Assembly (NCBI GenBank): GCA_017992055.1
Contig: JAGOPK010000016.1
Span: 60,844-124,843, forward strand
DNA length: 64,000 bases
Source: Burkholderiaceae bacterium
Lineage (GTDB): Bacteria > Pseudomonadota > Gammaproteobacteria > Burkholderiales > Burkholderiaceae_C
Direction of reading: 5' to 3'
Shown piece after piece: positions 54,857 to 63,227 of the stretch. Within the stretch, counting starts at the first letter, position 1; each line of letters begins with the position of its first letter. The notes beneath the pieces were generated by a model, which was not told where the DNA came from, did not search any database, and was given only the letters and a program-made list of their open reading frames with translations. The position numbers and the translations under genes are program-made.

Positions 54857-55855
54857 ATGACCCCGACCCCCCGCCGCCTGGCCTGCCAGGCCCTGGCCGC
54901 CACCGCCCTGGCCAGCCTGGCCGCTCCGCTGCTGGCCCAGACCGGCGCCGCCGCCGGCTATCCGAACAAGCCGATCAAGTTCATCGTGCCCTACACGCCC
55001 GGGGGCACCACCGACCTGATCGCCCGCACCATCGGCCAGAAGCTGACCGAGGCCTGGGGCCAGCAGGTGATCGTCGAGAACCGGCCCGGCGCCGCCGGCT
55101 GGCTGGGCATCCAGGGCGTGGCCAAGTCGCCGGCCGATGGCTACACCATCGGCCTGACCATCTCGAACATCATCTACGCCAAGTCGCTGTACGCCAAGCT
55201 GCCGTTCGACATCGACAAGGACTTCGAGCCGGTGTCGATGCTGTCGCGCTCGGCCCTGGGCCTGGTGGTGCCGGCCAGCCTGCCGGTGAACACGGTGGAA
55301 GAGTACGTGGCCATGGCGCGCAAGCCGGGCGCCAACATCAGCTATGGCTCGTTCGGCCAGGGCACCACGGCCAACATCTTTGGCGAGACGCTGAACCTGC
55401 ACTCCAAGATCAACGTGACCCATGTGCCCTACAAGGGCATGGGCCCGCTGGTCACCGACCTGCTGGGCGGCCAGATCAGCTCGGCCTGGATGGACACGGC
55501 CTCGCTGGTGCCGCTGGTGCAGTCCGGCAAGCTCAAGACCCTGGCCATGACCGGCACCAAGCGCATCAACTCGGTGCCGAACGTGCCCACCTTCCAGGAG
55601 CTGGGCTACAAGGGCTTCGAGCCGGTGGGCTTCTTCCTGGTGCTGGCGCCGGCCGGCACGCCCAAGGACGTGGTCGGCAAGCTGTCCGGCGGCATTGCCA
55701 AGGCCCTGCAGTCGCCCGAGTTCAGCGCCAAGCTGCGCGAGCTGGGCCAGGAGCCGGTGGGTTCCACCGCCGAGGAACTGGGCCGCGAGATGAAGACGCT
55801 GGCCGAGTTCATGGACCGCACCATCAAGGCCACCAACATCAAGGTCGACCAGTGA
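54857..55855 (+). CDS. Bug-family tripartite tricarboxylate transporter substrate-binding protein
   Basis: 332 residues: signal peptide ending near residue 27 (APLLAQ), then the Bug fold GYPNKPIKFIVPYTPGGTTDLIARTIGQKL, VENRPGAAGWLGIQGVAKSPADGYT and VPYKGMGPLVTDLLGGQI. AGGAGACAG precedes ATG 54857 as ribosome site. It heads an operon with an acyl-CoA dehydrogenase and a CoA transferase, which implies that the bound solute is an organic acid that is then activated as CoA ester. No membrane TctAB genes are present. Confidence 0.94.
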   Translation: MTPTPRRLACQALAATALASLAAPLLAQTGAAAGYPNKPIKFIVPYTPGGTTDLIARTIGQKLTEAWGQQVIVENRPGAAGWLGIQGVAKSPADGYTIGLTISNIIYAKSLYAKLPFDIDKDFEPVSMLSRSALGLVVPASLPVNTVEEYVAMARKPGANISYGSFGQGTTANIFGETLNLHSKINVTHVPYKGMGPLVTDLLGGQISSAWMDTASLVPLVQSGKLKTLAMTGTKRINSVPNVPTFQELGYKGFEPVGFFLVLAPAGTPKDVVGKLSGGIAKALQSPEFSAKLRELGQEPVGSTAEELGREMKTLAEFMDRTIKATNIKVDQ

Positions 55856-56997
55856 CGGTGCCAGCCTCCGCGCGCACGGTGCTGCGCGAGGACCATGAGC
55901 AGTTCCGCACCCAGGTGCGCCGCTTCGTCGAGCGCGAGATCGCGCCGCAGCATGGGGCCTGGGAGGAAGCCGGCCGCGTGCCGCTGCAGCTGTGGCGCGC
56001 CGCCGGCGAGGCCGGCCTGCTGTGCACCAGCCTGCCCGCCCCTTACGGCGGCGGTGGCGACTTCGGCCACGCGGCGGTGATCATCGAGGAGCTGGCCCGC
56101 GTCAATGCCACCGGCGTGGGCTTCAGCCTGCACTCGGAGGTGGTGGCGCCCTATCTGCACGCCTATGGCACGCCGGCGCAGCGCGAGCGCTGGCTGCCGG
56201 CCATGGCCGCCGGCCGCTGCGTGGGCGCCATCGCCATGACCGAGCCCGAGGCCGGCAGCGACCTGAAGGCCATACGCACCAGCGCGCGCCGGGACGGCGA
56301 CCACTATGTGCTGAACGGCCAGAAGACCTACATCTCCAACGGCCTGAATGCCGGCCTGGTGATCGTGGTGGCCAAGACCGATGCCGCACGCGGCGCCAAG
56401 GGCGTATCGCTGCTGGTGGTGGAAGACGGCATGCCGGGCTTTGCACGTGGCAAGGCACTGCAGAAGATCGGCCTGCGCGGCCAGGACACGGCCGAGCTGT
56501 TCTTCGACGACGTGCGCGTGCCCGCCGACCACCTGCTGGGCCAGGAGCACCAGGGCTTCGGCTACCTGATGCAGCAGCTGGCGCAGGAGCGGCTGATCAT
56601 CGCCGTGCGGGCAGCGGCCTCGATCGAGGCCTTTCTGGCGCGCACCATCGCCTGGACGCGCCAGCGCCGCAGCTTTGGCGCCACAGTGTTCGATCACCAG
56701 AGCACCCGCTTCCGGCTGGCCGAGGCGCGTGCCCAGGCCGAGATGCTGCGCTGCTTTGTCGACGACTGCCTGGCACGCCATCTGAGCGGCCAGCTGACGC
56801 CCGAGCGCGCGGCCATGGCCAAGCTCAATGCCTCGGAAATGCAGGGCCGGCTGCTCGACGACTTTGTGCAGATGCACGGCGGCCAGGGCTTCATGGCCGA
56901 TGGCGGCGTGGGCAGCGCCTGGGTCGACGCGCGGGTGGCCCGCATCTACGGCGGCAGCAACGAAATCATGAAGGAGATCGTGGCGCGCAGCCTGTGA
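55852..56997 (+). CDS. acyl-CoA dehydrogenase
   Basis: 381 residues. GTG start overlapping the Bug stop as GTGA; a second GTG 6 bp later is possible. FAD/substrate site AIAMTEPEAGSDLKAIRTSA, IGLRGQDTAELFFDDVRVP, and a C-terminal IYGGSNEIMKEIVARSL with Glu as catalytic base. Typical length. It is 24 bp before the CoA transferase gene; the pair would attach CoA and desaturate or oxidise the acid brought in by the Bug protein. The substrate is unknown. Confidence 0.93.
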   Translation: MTVPASARTVLREDHEQFRTQVRRFVEREIAPQHGAWEEAGRVPLQLWRAAGEAGLLCTSLPAPYGGGGDFGHAAVIIEELARVNATGVGFSLHSEVVAPYLHAYGTPAQRERWLPAMAAGRCVGAIAMTEPEAGSDLKAIRTSARRDGDHYVLNGQKTYISNGLNAGLVIVVAKTDAARGAKGVSLLVVEDGMPGFARGKALQKIGLRGQDTAELFFDDVRVPADHLLGQEHQGFGYLMQQLAQERLIIAVRAAASIEAFLARTIAWTRQRRSFGATVFDHQSTRFRLAEARAQAEMLRCFVDDCLARHLSGQLTPERAAMAKLNASEMQGRLLDDFVQMHGGQGFMADGGVGSAWVDARVARIYGGSNEIMKEIVARSL

Positions 56998-57020
56998 GCG
57001 GCGCGCCCCGGCAGCATCCC

Positions 57021-58235
57021 ATGCAACAACCCTCCTCCCCCGCCAGCGGCCCTGTGAGTGGCCCCCTGAGCGGCGTGCGCGTGATCGACCTGTCGGCCGT
57101 GGTCTCGGGGCCGATGGCCGCCGGCATGCTGACCGACCAGGGCGCCGAGGTCATCAAGGTCGAGGCCCGCGGCGGCGACCTGACGCGCCGCATCGGCCCG
57201 GCCAAGGGCGACCTGACGCCGATGTTCGTGACCATCAACCGCGGCAAGCGCTCCATCGTGCTGGACCTGAAGCAGGACAGCGCGCGCCAGGTGCTGCACC
57301 AGCTGATCGCCGGCGCCGACGTGCTGATCGAGAACTTCCGCCCCGGCGCGATGGCCCGGCTGGGTTTTGGCTACGAGGCGGTGAGCGCCTGGCATCCGGG
57401 CCTGGTGTACCTGTCGATCAGCGGCTTTGGCGACAGCGGGCCGCTGGCCGGCGCGCGCGTCTACGACCCGGTGATCCAGGCCGTGTCGGGCCTGGCCGCG
57501 GCCCATCCCGACCCCGCCACCGGCGAGCCGCGCCTGCTGCAGACCCTGGTGTGCGACAAGCTCACCTCGCTGACGGCGGCCCAGGCGGTGACGGCGGCGC
57601 TGTTCGAGCGCTCGCGCACCGGCCGCGGCCAGCAGGTCAAGCTGTCGATGCTGGACGCGGCACTGGCCTTCTCATGGCCCGAGGCGATGTTCAACCACAG
57701 CTGGCTGGACGATGCGCCGCCGCCGATCCTGGAGTTCGGTGCCAACCAGCGGCTGTGGCGGGCGCAGGACGGCTGGTTTGCGATGATCACGCCGCAGGAC
57801 GAAGAGTTTGCCGCCATGGCCCGCGTGTTCGGCCTGCCCGGGCTGCTGAGCGACCCGCGCTTTGCCACCATCCTGAGCCGCCGCGACCACCAGCCCGAGC
57901 TGCGCGCGCTGCTGGAGCCGGTGGCCGCGCAGCAGCCGGTCACGCCCTTTGTGGCGCGGCTGATCGCCGCCGGCGTGCCCGCCGGCCGCGTGAACCTGAA
58001 GCCCACGCTGCACGAGGACGAGCAGGTGCGCCACAACGCCAGCCTGCTGGAGCTGGACCACGGTGCCCAGGGCCGGGTGCGCAGCGCCGGCCCGGCCGCA
58101 CGCTTCGGCAACCATGGCCCTGCCGCGCCGGCCGCCGCGCCGCACCTGGGCCAGCACAGCCGCGAGGTGCTGGCCGGCCTGGGCCTGGAGGCGGAGGCCA
58201 TCAGCGCGCTGTTTGCCAGCGGCGCCGTGTCCTGA
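57021..58235 (+). CDS. CaiB/BaiF family CoA transferase
   Basis: 404-residue class III CoA transferase. Seen: GVRVIDLSAVVSGPMAAGMLTDQGAEVIKVE, NRGKRSIVLDLKQDSAR, VLIENFRPGAMARLGFGYE, GFGDSGPLAGARVYDPVIQA with the active-site Asp (YDP), a family marker, and TGRGQQVKLSMLDAALAF. It transfers CoA between acyl-CoA and a free acid. It is the third gene of the Bug-dehydrogenase operon. Confidence 0.94.
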   Translation: MQQPSSPASGPVSGPLSGVRVIDLSAVVSGPMAAGMLTDQGAEVIKVEARGGDLTRRIGPAKGDLTPMFVTINRGKRSIVLDLKQDSARQVLHQLIAGADVLIENFRPGAMARLGFGYEAVSAWHPGLVYLSISGFGDSGPLAGARVYDPVIQAVSGLAAAHPDPATGEPRLLQTLVCDKLTSLTAAQAVTAALFERSRTGRGQQVKLSMLDAALAFSWPEAMFNHSWLDDAPPPILEFGANQRLWRAQDGWFAMITPQDEEFAAMARVFGLPGLLSDPRFATILSRRDHQPELRALLEPVAAQQPVTPFVARLIAAGVPAGRVNLKPTLHEDEQVRHNASLLELDHGAQGRVRSAGPAARFGNHGPAAPAAAPHLGQHSREVLAGLGLEAEAISALFASGAVS

Positions 58236-58260
58236 GCCTGCAACCGGCGGAACCCGGCGG

Positions 58261-58290
58261 CCCCCGACGGCCACCGGCCAGAATCGGGGG
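58261..58290. promoter_or_regulatory. inverted repeat abutting the AraC start codon
   Basis: CCCCCGA and TCGGGGG are perfect 7-bp arms with a 16-bp spacer that itself contains GGCC-ACC-GGCC. The right arm ends one base before the ATG at 58292, so the repeat covers the ribosome-binding region of the AraC gene. Operator or RNA hairpin. Confidence 0.4.
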
Positions 58291-58291
58291 C

Positions 58292-59335
58292 ATGAGCAGC
58301 CCTCCCCCCTCGGCCCGGCACACGGTGGCCATCGCCCAGGTGGTGCAGCTGCTGGCCGGTGCGCGCGAGCGGGGGCTGGACGAGGCGCAGCTGCTGGCGC
58401 GCGTGGGCATCCCGGTGGCGCTGCTGGCCTCGGAGCGCGCGCGCGTCACGCCGCCGCAGTACGCCGCGCTGATCAAGCTGCTGGCGCGGCGCATGGGTGA
58501 CGAGCTGTGGGGCCTGTGCAGCCGCCCGGTGCCGCCCGGCAGCTTTGCCACCGCCTGCCGTCTGGCCCAGGCCCAGCCCACGCTGGGGCCGGCACTGCGC
58601 GCGGCGCTGCGCCATGCCCATCCGCTGCTGGGCGACTTTCGCGCCCGGCTGAGCGAACAAGCCGACGGCCAGGCCGAGCTGCGCATTGCCGGCGCCGGCC
58701 CCACCACACCCGGACAGAACTTCGCGCAGCGCGCGCTGCTGCTGTTCGGCTTCGGCTTCGCCTGCTGGCTGGTGGGCCGGCGCATCCCGGTCGACGAGCT
58801 GATCTACGACGGCGATCACGCCACGCCGCGGCAAGATGCGTCGCGTTTGTTCAACGCGCCGGTGCGGCTGGCCTCGGGGGTCACCGGCTGCCGCTTCAGC
58901 GCGCGCTGGCTGCAGCTGCCGGTGGTGCGCAGCCCCGACGAGCTGCAGGCCTTCTTGCGCGCCGCACCCGGCAATGTGCTGCTGAAGTACCGCGATGGCG
59001 GCGGCCTGGGCGAGCGCATCCGGCGCCGCCTGCGCCAGCACCTGCACCAGCGCCTGCCCTCGCTGGAAGCGGTGGCCGAGGCCGAAGGCCTGTCGCCGAC
59101 CACGCTGCGCCGCCACCTCGACCGCGAAGGCCAGGGCTTCCAGGCCCTGAAGGACGGCCTGCGCCGCGACGTGGCGGTGGACGATCTGGTGCACCACCCC
59201 GAGCTGACGCTGGCCGACATTGCCCTGCGGCTGGGCTATTCAGAGGCCAGCGCCTTTCACCGGGCGTTCAAGGAGTGGACCGGGCTGGCGCCGGGGGCGT
59301 ATCGGCAGTTGCATCGGAGGGCTGCGGCGGAGTGA
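58292..59335 (+). CDS. AraC family transcriptional regulator (OruR-like)
   Basis: 347 residues with an N-terminal AraC ligand-binding domain of the arabinose-binding-like type (IAQVVQLLAGARERGLDEAQLLARVGIP ... GFACWLVGRRIPVDEL), and a C-terminal double helix-turn-helix (LPSLEAVAEAEGLSPTTLRRHLDREGQGFQALKDGLRRD; TLADIALRLGYSEASAFHRAFKEWTG). It is the last gene of the operon, 56 bp after the CoA transferase, and probably its regulator. No clear ribosome site other than the GGGGG of the adjoining inverted repeat. Confidence 0.93.
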   Translation: MSSPPPSARHTVAIAQVVQLLAGARERGLDEAQLLARVGIPVALLASERARVTPPQYAALIKLLARRMGDELWGLCSRPVPPGSFATACRLAQAQPTLGPALRAALRHAHPLLGDFRARLSEQADGQAELRIAGAGPTTPGQNFAQRALLLFGFGFACWLVGRRIPVDELIYDGDHATPRQDASRLFNAPVRLASGVTGCRFSARWLQLPVVRSPDELQAFLRAAPGNVLLKYRDGGGLGERIRRRLRQHLHQRLPSLEAVAEAEGLSPTTLRRHLDREGQGFQALKDGLRRDVAVDDLVHHPELTLADIALRLGYSEASAFHRAFKEWTGLAPGAYRQLHRRAAAE

Positions 59336-59364
59336 GGGTGGGTTTGAACGGGAAGGGCTGAACT

Positions 59365-59379
59365 CGGCCAGAAGCGGAC
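59365..59379 (+). repeat. 15-bp imperfect direct repeat, left copy, beside toxin-antitoxin pair
   Basis: CGGCCAGAAGCGGAC matches CGGCCAGGAGCAGAC at 60112-60126 in 13 of 15 bases, same orientation. The motif resembles the intergenic GGCCAGAAGCGGAC repeats of Burkholderiales as I remember them. Confidence 0.4.
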
Positions 59380-59419
59380 ATCGGCGACGGTCGGCTTCAG
59401 GGCATCGCGGCGGCCTCGA

Positions 59420-59446
59420 TTGCGACTGTAGCACGTTTGCTATACA
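59420..59446 (+). promoter_or_regulatory. promoter and operator of the toxin-antitoxin operon
   Basis: TTGCGA and TATACA are -35/-10-like, 15 bp apart, 8 bp before the antitoxin start. The imperfect palindrome TGTAGCA-CGTT-TGCTATACA (59427-59446) covers the -10 region and is a likely autoregulatory site. Confidence 0.5.
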
Positions 59447-59454
59447 CTTCATCC

Positions 59455-59739
59455 ATGCGCTCCGCTACCTTCCCCCCCATCCGCGTCGAACCCGAGGTTC
59501 GGGCCGAGGTCGAGGCCGTCTTGCGCGAAGGCGAGTCGCTGACGCAGTTCATCGAGGAGGCGGTCGTCTCGGCCGCAGCTTGGCGTCGAGTCCAGGCCGA
59601 GTTCGTCGATCGCGGCGAGGCCGCCATTGAGCGGTGGAAGCGCGAAGGCGGCGGCCGCACGGTCGACGAGGTCATGACCGGCTTGCAGGGGCGCCTGGAT
59701 GACGCGAAGCGTCGAGCGACCCAGCGCGCCGGCAAGTGA
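59455..59739 (+). CDS. antitoxin of ParE-type toxin-antitoxin pair
   Basis: 94 residues: RVEPEVRAEVEAVLREGESLTQFIEEAVVSAAAWRRVQAEFVDRGEAAIERW is a ribbon-helix-helix-like N-terminal DNA-binding part followed by a helical toxin-binding tail ending in basic residues. ATG 59455 directly follows the operator; a further in-frame ATG 18 bp upstream would lie in the promoter. It overlaps the toxin gene by 4 bp (GTGA). The operon should repress itself. Confidence 0.85.
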   Translation: MRSATFPPIRVEPEVRAEVEAVLREGESLTQFIEEAVVSAAAWRRVQAEFVDRGEAAIERWKREGGGRTVDEVMTGLQGRLDDAKRRATQRAGK

Positions 59740-60062
59740 CCATCGTCTACACCGTCACATTTCTCGAAGAGGCCGTTGCTGACCTTCAGCGCCTGGAAGA
59801 TTTCGCCATCGAGCGGGAACTCGCCAGCGAAACACCGGACTGGACGACGCCCCAACGCGCGCTCGATGCGATCAGCGAGGGAATGCGCCTGCTGTCTTGG
59901 TCGCCTTACACCTGCCGAAAGGCCGAGTTAGGTAACGGCCGTTCGCGCGAACTCATCGTTCCATTTGGCGGTGCCGGTTATGTTGTGCTGTTTGAAATCA
60001 TCGGAGACGACGTAGTCGTGGGCGCCGTTCGACACCAGCGCGAAGAGGACTATCGCCACTGA
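59736..60062 (+). CDS. RelE/ParE family toxin
   Basis: 108 residues, GTG start overlapping the antitoxin stop. RelE/ParE fold: TIVYTVTFLEEAVADLQRLEDFAIERE at the N terminus, YTCRKAELGNGRSRELIVPFGGAGYVVLFEIIGDDVVVGAVRHQREEDY at the C terminus; the last strand with VRHQREEDY is typical of ParE-type proteins. Probably a gyrase- or ribosome-directed growth inhibitor; which target cannot be told. Composition in the stretch counted (59761-59820) is about 58% G+C against 75% in a sample line near 57.3 kb. Confidence 0.85.
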   Translation: MTIVYTVTFLEEAVADLQRLEDFAIERELASETPDWTTPQRALDAISEGMRLLSWSPYTCRKAELGNGRSRELIVPFGGAGYVVLFEIIGDDVVVGAVRHQREEDYRH

Positions 60063-60111
60063 CATCGGGCTCATGTCGCTCGATATTGGGCGTCAAGCGG
60101 GCGGCGCATGT

Positions 60112-60126
60112 CGGCCAGGAGCAGAC
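60112..60126 (+). repeat. 15-bp imperfect direct repeat, right copy
   Basis: CGGCCAGGAGCAGAC, 50 bp past the toxin stop, partner of 59365-59379. The two copies bracket the toxin-antitoxin pair. Confidence 0.4.
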
Positions 60127-60192
60127 GCTGGTGAAGGGCCGATTGGGAGCTACTAGATCAACGTCGCCGACCCCAACTGAGGCCCCTGGTTG

Positions 60193-61344
60193 CTAGCTGC
60201 CGCGCGCCGGCAACGAGATTCCATGCAGGGCACGCAGCCCAGGCACCTGGCGCAGCAGCGCGTAGGCGCTCAGGCAGATCACGGCCGTCAGCAGGATCAG
60301 CAGCAGGGCCTCCAGCCCCCAAGGCAAGCCCAGCGGCAACAGCCAGCGTGTCAGCAGCACGATGACCGTCTGGTGCAGGATGTACAGGCAGAACACGGCA
60401 CCGCTCAGCCAACGCAGCACGGGTGCTTCGCCCCGAGGGGCCAGTTGCTGAGCCCAGCCGCAGGCCGCGCTGATGGCCCACCAGCTGAGCAGGGCCCAGA
60501 GCGTGCGCATGAGCTGGCGCAGGGCTAGCGGCGGTGTCTCAGTGCGGTAGGCCTGGAAGTAGCCCACAAGCACTCCCCAGGCCAGCAGGGCGAGCGCCAG
60601 GCTGAGCCAGCGCCTGCGCCGTGTGGCCGCCCAGAAACCCTCGGCCAGGCAGCCGCGGCTGGCCCAGCCCAGTGCGAACAAATAGCCGTAGAGCGCGTGG
60701 TTGTAGGCGTCGTTGAACAGGTCATGCGTGCTTGGGAAGTGGGGGAACAGGCCCAAGCGGAAGGCGATCAGTGGCAGCGCCGGCACGATGAGCCAGCCCC
60801 ATGCTGGCAACGCCAGCCTCCGCTGCGGCAGTCGCACCAGCAGCGGCGACAGCAACAGCGCGTAGACCCAGAGATAGGGCAGGAACCAGAGGTGATTCCA
60901 GGTCGGTACGCTCATGCAGTCATCGCCACGGCAGTACCGGCCGCCCTGCAGATAGGCGGCCCAGAAATCCAGGTAGCCACCATCGCCTGGCAGCAGTTCG
61001 GGGGCTTGGGTCAGCAGCTCGTAGTAGGCCTGGGGCGTGACGATGACGGCCATGCCGAAGAGCAAGGGCAGCAGCAAACGGCGGGAGCGCTCGCGCGCGA
61101 AGCCCGCCCAGCGGCCGCGTTTGGCATAGAGCGTGGCGCAGGCGGCGCCAGCCACGAAGAAGAGCAGGCCCAGCCGCCAGGGACTGCTGAGCAGCATGAA
61201 AGGTTCGAGAGCGTTGCTGGCCGCTGGGCTTTTCACATGCCAGTCCCAGCTCACGTAGTACATGCCGACGTGGTACGGGATGAGCAGGGCGAAGGCGGCG
61301 ACGCGGAGCAGATCCAGATGTGGGAGGCGGAGGGTGCTTTGCAT
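60193..61344 (-). CDS. membrane acyltransferase (acyltransferase 3/OpgC-like)
   Basis: 383-residue inner-membrane protein with about ten hydrophobic helices. N-terminal LPHLDLLRVAAFALLIPYHVGMYYVSWDWHV carries the family His in PYHV, followed by FFVAGAACATLYAKRG and a charged RERSRRLLLPLLFG. The family transfers acyl groups to periplasmic glucans or cell-surface sugars; OpgC-type proteins succinylate glucans. ATG 61344 (MQSTLRLPHLDLLR) is chosen; ATG 61380 adds a basic tail. It lies 129 bp downstream of the LytTR regulator gene on the same strand and may be its target. Confidence 0.85.
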   Translation of the reverse strand: MQSTLRLPHLDLLRVAAFALLIPYHVGMYYVSWDWHVKSPAASNALEPFMLLSSPWRLGLLFFVAGAACATLYAKRGRWAGFARERSRRLLLPLLFGMAVIVTPQAYYELLTQAPELLPGDGGYLDFWAAYLQGGRYCRGDDCMSVPTWNHLWFLPYLWVYALLLSPLLVRLPQRRLALPAWGWLIVPALPLIAFRLGLFPHFPSTHDLFNDAYNHALYGYLFALGWASRGCLAEGFWAATRRRRWLSLALALLAWGVLVGYFQAYRTETPPLALRQLMRTLWALLSWWAISAACGWAQQLAPRGEAPVLRWLSGAVFCLYILHQTVIVLLTRWLLPLGLPWGLEALLLILLTAVICLSAYALLRQVPGLRALHGISLPARGS

Positions 61345-61473
61345 TCCGGGACGATGCCGGCGGCTGAGCTTCCGCGCCATGGCGCTGGGGTGAAAGAACC
61401 GGTTCCTGGGACGAGGCGCTTTGCGGTGCAGTGTGCCGCGATCATCGCCTCCGCGGGCTCTCACGTCGGAGCC

Positions 61474-62187
61474 CTAGGACCGCGTCAAAGACGCCAGGAC
61501 TTCCCGATACCCACGCGACACCCGCAAGACCTGGCCTGCACGCATCGTCAACAAGGCCTCCCCATCCCTGCATGGCTTCACTCGCATCACATACGCCGGA
61601 TTCACCGCATGTGATCGGTGCACGCGCAAGAACAGACCGGCCCAGTCGGGCCGCTGCAGCAGCGCGCTCAGGCTACCCCGCTCCAGAAAACTGAGCGGTG
61701 GCAGATGCAGGGCCACATAGTTGTCCGCCGCCGCCAGCCACTGCACGTCGGCCAGGCGGATGCGTTGCCGGCCATCGCGTGTGTCCACCCAAGTCTCGCC
61801 CTCGCCCACCCGCAAGCGCGGCACCGGCGCCGGCAGGGCCAACTGCGCACGCACGCGCTCCAGGGTCGTAGCCAGACGCTCGGCCGTGTAGGGCTTGAGC
61901 AGGTAGTCGAGGGCACCCAGCTCGAAGGCCTGCAGTGCGTGCTCGCCGTAGGCCGTGGAGAACACGCAGCAGCAGCCGCCCGGTAGCTGCGCCGCCAACT
62001 GCAGACCGCTGCCACCTGGCATCTCGATGTCGAGGATGGCCAGCTCGAAGCGCTGGCGCGCCAGCAAGGCCAGCGCGGCCGGCGCATCAGCCGCCTCGGC
62101 GACCTCGCCGACAATCGCTTGTGCGCTCAGCAAACGGCGCAGCTTGGCGCGCGCTGCCGGTTCGTCATCGACGACGAGCACTCTCAT
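61474..62187 (-). CDS. LytTR family response regulator
   Basis: 237 residues: receiver domain with acidic pair VVDDEPAAR, phospho-acceptor Asp in LAILDIEMPGGSG and Lys in DYLLKPYTAER, then a LytTR DNA-binding domain (IRLADVQWLAAADNYVALHL ... FLRVHRSHAVNPAYV). It is the AlgR/LytR type. The start overlaps the kinase stop as ATGA; the pair is a two-component system. It precedes the acyltransferase gene by 129 bp. Confidence 0.95.
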   Translation of the reverse strand: MRVLVVDDEPAARAKLRRLLSAQAIVGEVAEAADAPAALALLARQRFELAILDIEMPGGSGLQLAAQLPGGCCCVFSTAYGEHALQAFELGALDYLLKPYTAERLATTLERVRAQLALPAPVPRLRVGEGETWVDTRDGRQRIRLADVQWLAAADNYVALHLPPLSFLERGSLSALLQRPDWAGLFLRVHRSHAVNPAYVMRVKPCRDGEALLTMRAGQVLRVSRGYREVLASLTRS

Positions 62188-63227
62188 CCGGGCAACTCGA
62201 TCCGCAGGCGCATTCCGTCATCAAAGGGCCCGAATCGAACGCATGCCGCCTCGCCGTAGCGGGCCGCCAGGCGTTCGCGCAGGTTCGCCAGCCCGACACC
62301 GCCATCGGGCAGGCCTGGTTGCTGCACGCCGCTGTTCTCCACGGCAAGCTGCAGCCGCCTTCCGTGCAGTGCCGCGTGCACGCGCACCGTCACAGGCCCA
62401 CCGTGCGTTGCCACATCGTGCTTGATCGCGTTCTCCACGGGAGCCAGCAGCAGCAGGGCTGGCATGCGCACGGGCAGGGCCCCATCCTCGGCGTCTATCT
62501 GGACCCGTAGACGCTGCTCTCCGAAGCGGGCCTGCATCAGGGACAGGAAGGGACGCACCAGCGCCAGCTCCTCGGCCAGGCTGTGCTCGCCCGCCTGCTG
62601 CGCGTTCAGGCTCTGGCGCAACAGGGTCGCCAGCTCACAGAGCAAGCGGTCGGCACGCTCCACGTCCTCGTACATGACCGAGGAAATCAGGTTCAGCGAG
62701 TTGAAAAGGAAGTGTGGTTGTACCTGCTCGACCAATCGCGCCAGCCTCGCCTCGGCAAGTTCGGCGCGCAAGCGCACCAGTTCCTGCTCTCGCTGACGCG
62801 CCGCCACCCAGGCCCAGTAACCACGGCCGAGCAGCAGCGCAATCGCGTAGCTGATCAGGTCCTTGGCGCCCTCGTAGCGCAGCAATTCACCCAGAGGGCC
62901 GGGGCGATAGTCGACACCGAACAGACCGTAGGCGGCGAAGCGCAGGCCGAACATGCCGACCACATGCAGCAAGGTGAAGGCCAGGAAGCCAGCCGCCAGC
63001 AGCGACAGCTGGCGGTTCAGAGCCTGGCCGCGCAAGCGACCCACCCCCCAGCCCACAGCCAGATTCAGCGGGCCCAAAAGCAGGGCCGAGCTGACCTCCC
63101 ACAGAAACGGCTCCCAGGCCCGCGTGCCGCCAGCGTGCCGATAGTCCTGCAACGCGGCCAGGCTGTTGAGCAGGGCCATGCCGGCCACGAAGACAATGTA
63201 GAACAGCAGCAGGCGACGCGGGTTCAT
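62184..63227 (-). CDS. LytS/AlgZ-type sensor histidine kinase
   Basis: 347 residues. About four membrane helices in the first ~160 residues (LLLFYIVFVAGMALLNSLAAL; LGPLNLAVGWGVGRL; LAAGFLAFTLLHVVGMFGLRF), a linker coiled coil, then the His_kinase domain with the phospho-acceptor His in EQVQPHFLFNSLNLIS, and an HATPase domain (LLLAPVENAIKHDV ... GGVGLANLRERLAARYG). ATG 63227 (MNPRRLLLFYIVF) is favoured; longer in-frame starts upstream give no membrane signal. It is coupled to the LytTR regulator. Confidence 0.92.
   Translation of the reverse strand: MNPRRLLLFYIVFVAGMALLNSLAALQDYRHAGGTRAWEPFLWEVSSALLLGPLNLAVGWGVGRLRGQALNRQLSLLAAGFLAFTLLHVVGMFGLRFAAYGLFGVDYRPGPLGELLRYEGAKDLISYAIALLLGRGYWAWVAARQREQELVRLRAELAEARLARLVEQVQPHFLFNSLNLISSVMYEDVERADRLLCELATLLRQSLNAQQAGEHSLAEELALVRPFLSLMQARFGEQRLRVQIDAEDGALPVRMPALLLLAPVENAIKHDVATHGGPVTVRVHAALHGRRLQLAVENSGVQQPGLPDGGVGLANLRERLAARYGEAACVRFGPFDDGMRLRIELPG

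Noticed and set aside
59455-60062. Insertion-sequence remnant suggested by flanking repeats and lower G+C
   Set aside because: No transposase fragment or terminal inverted repeats; the two genes are an intact toxin-antitoxin pair.
60063-60192. Possible gene remnant between toxin and acyltransferase genes
   Set aside because: Only 130 bp, with no similarity or start signals beyond the 15-bp repeat.
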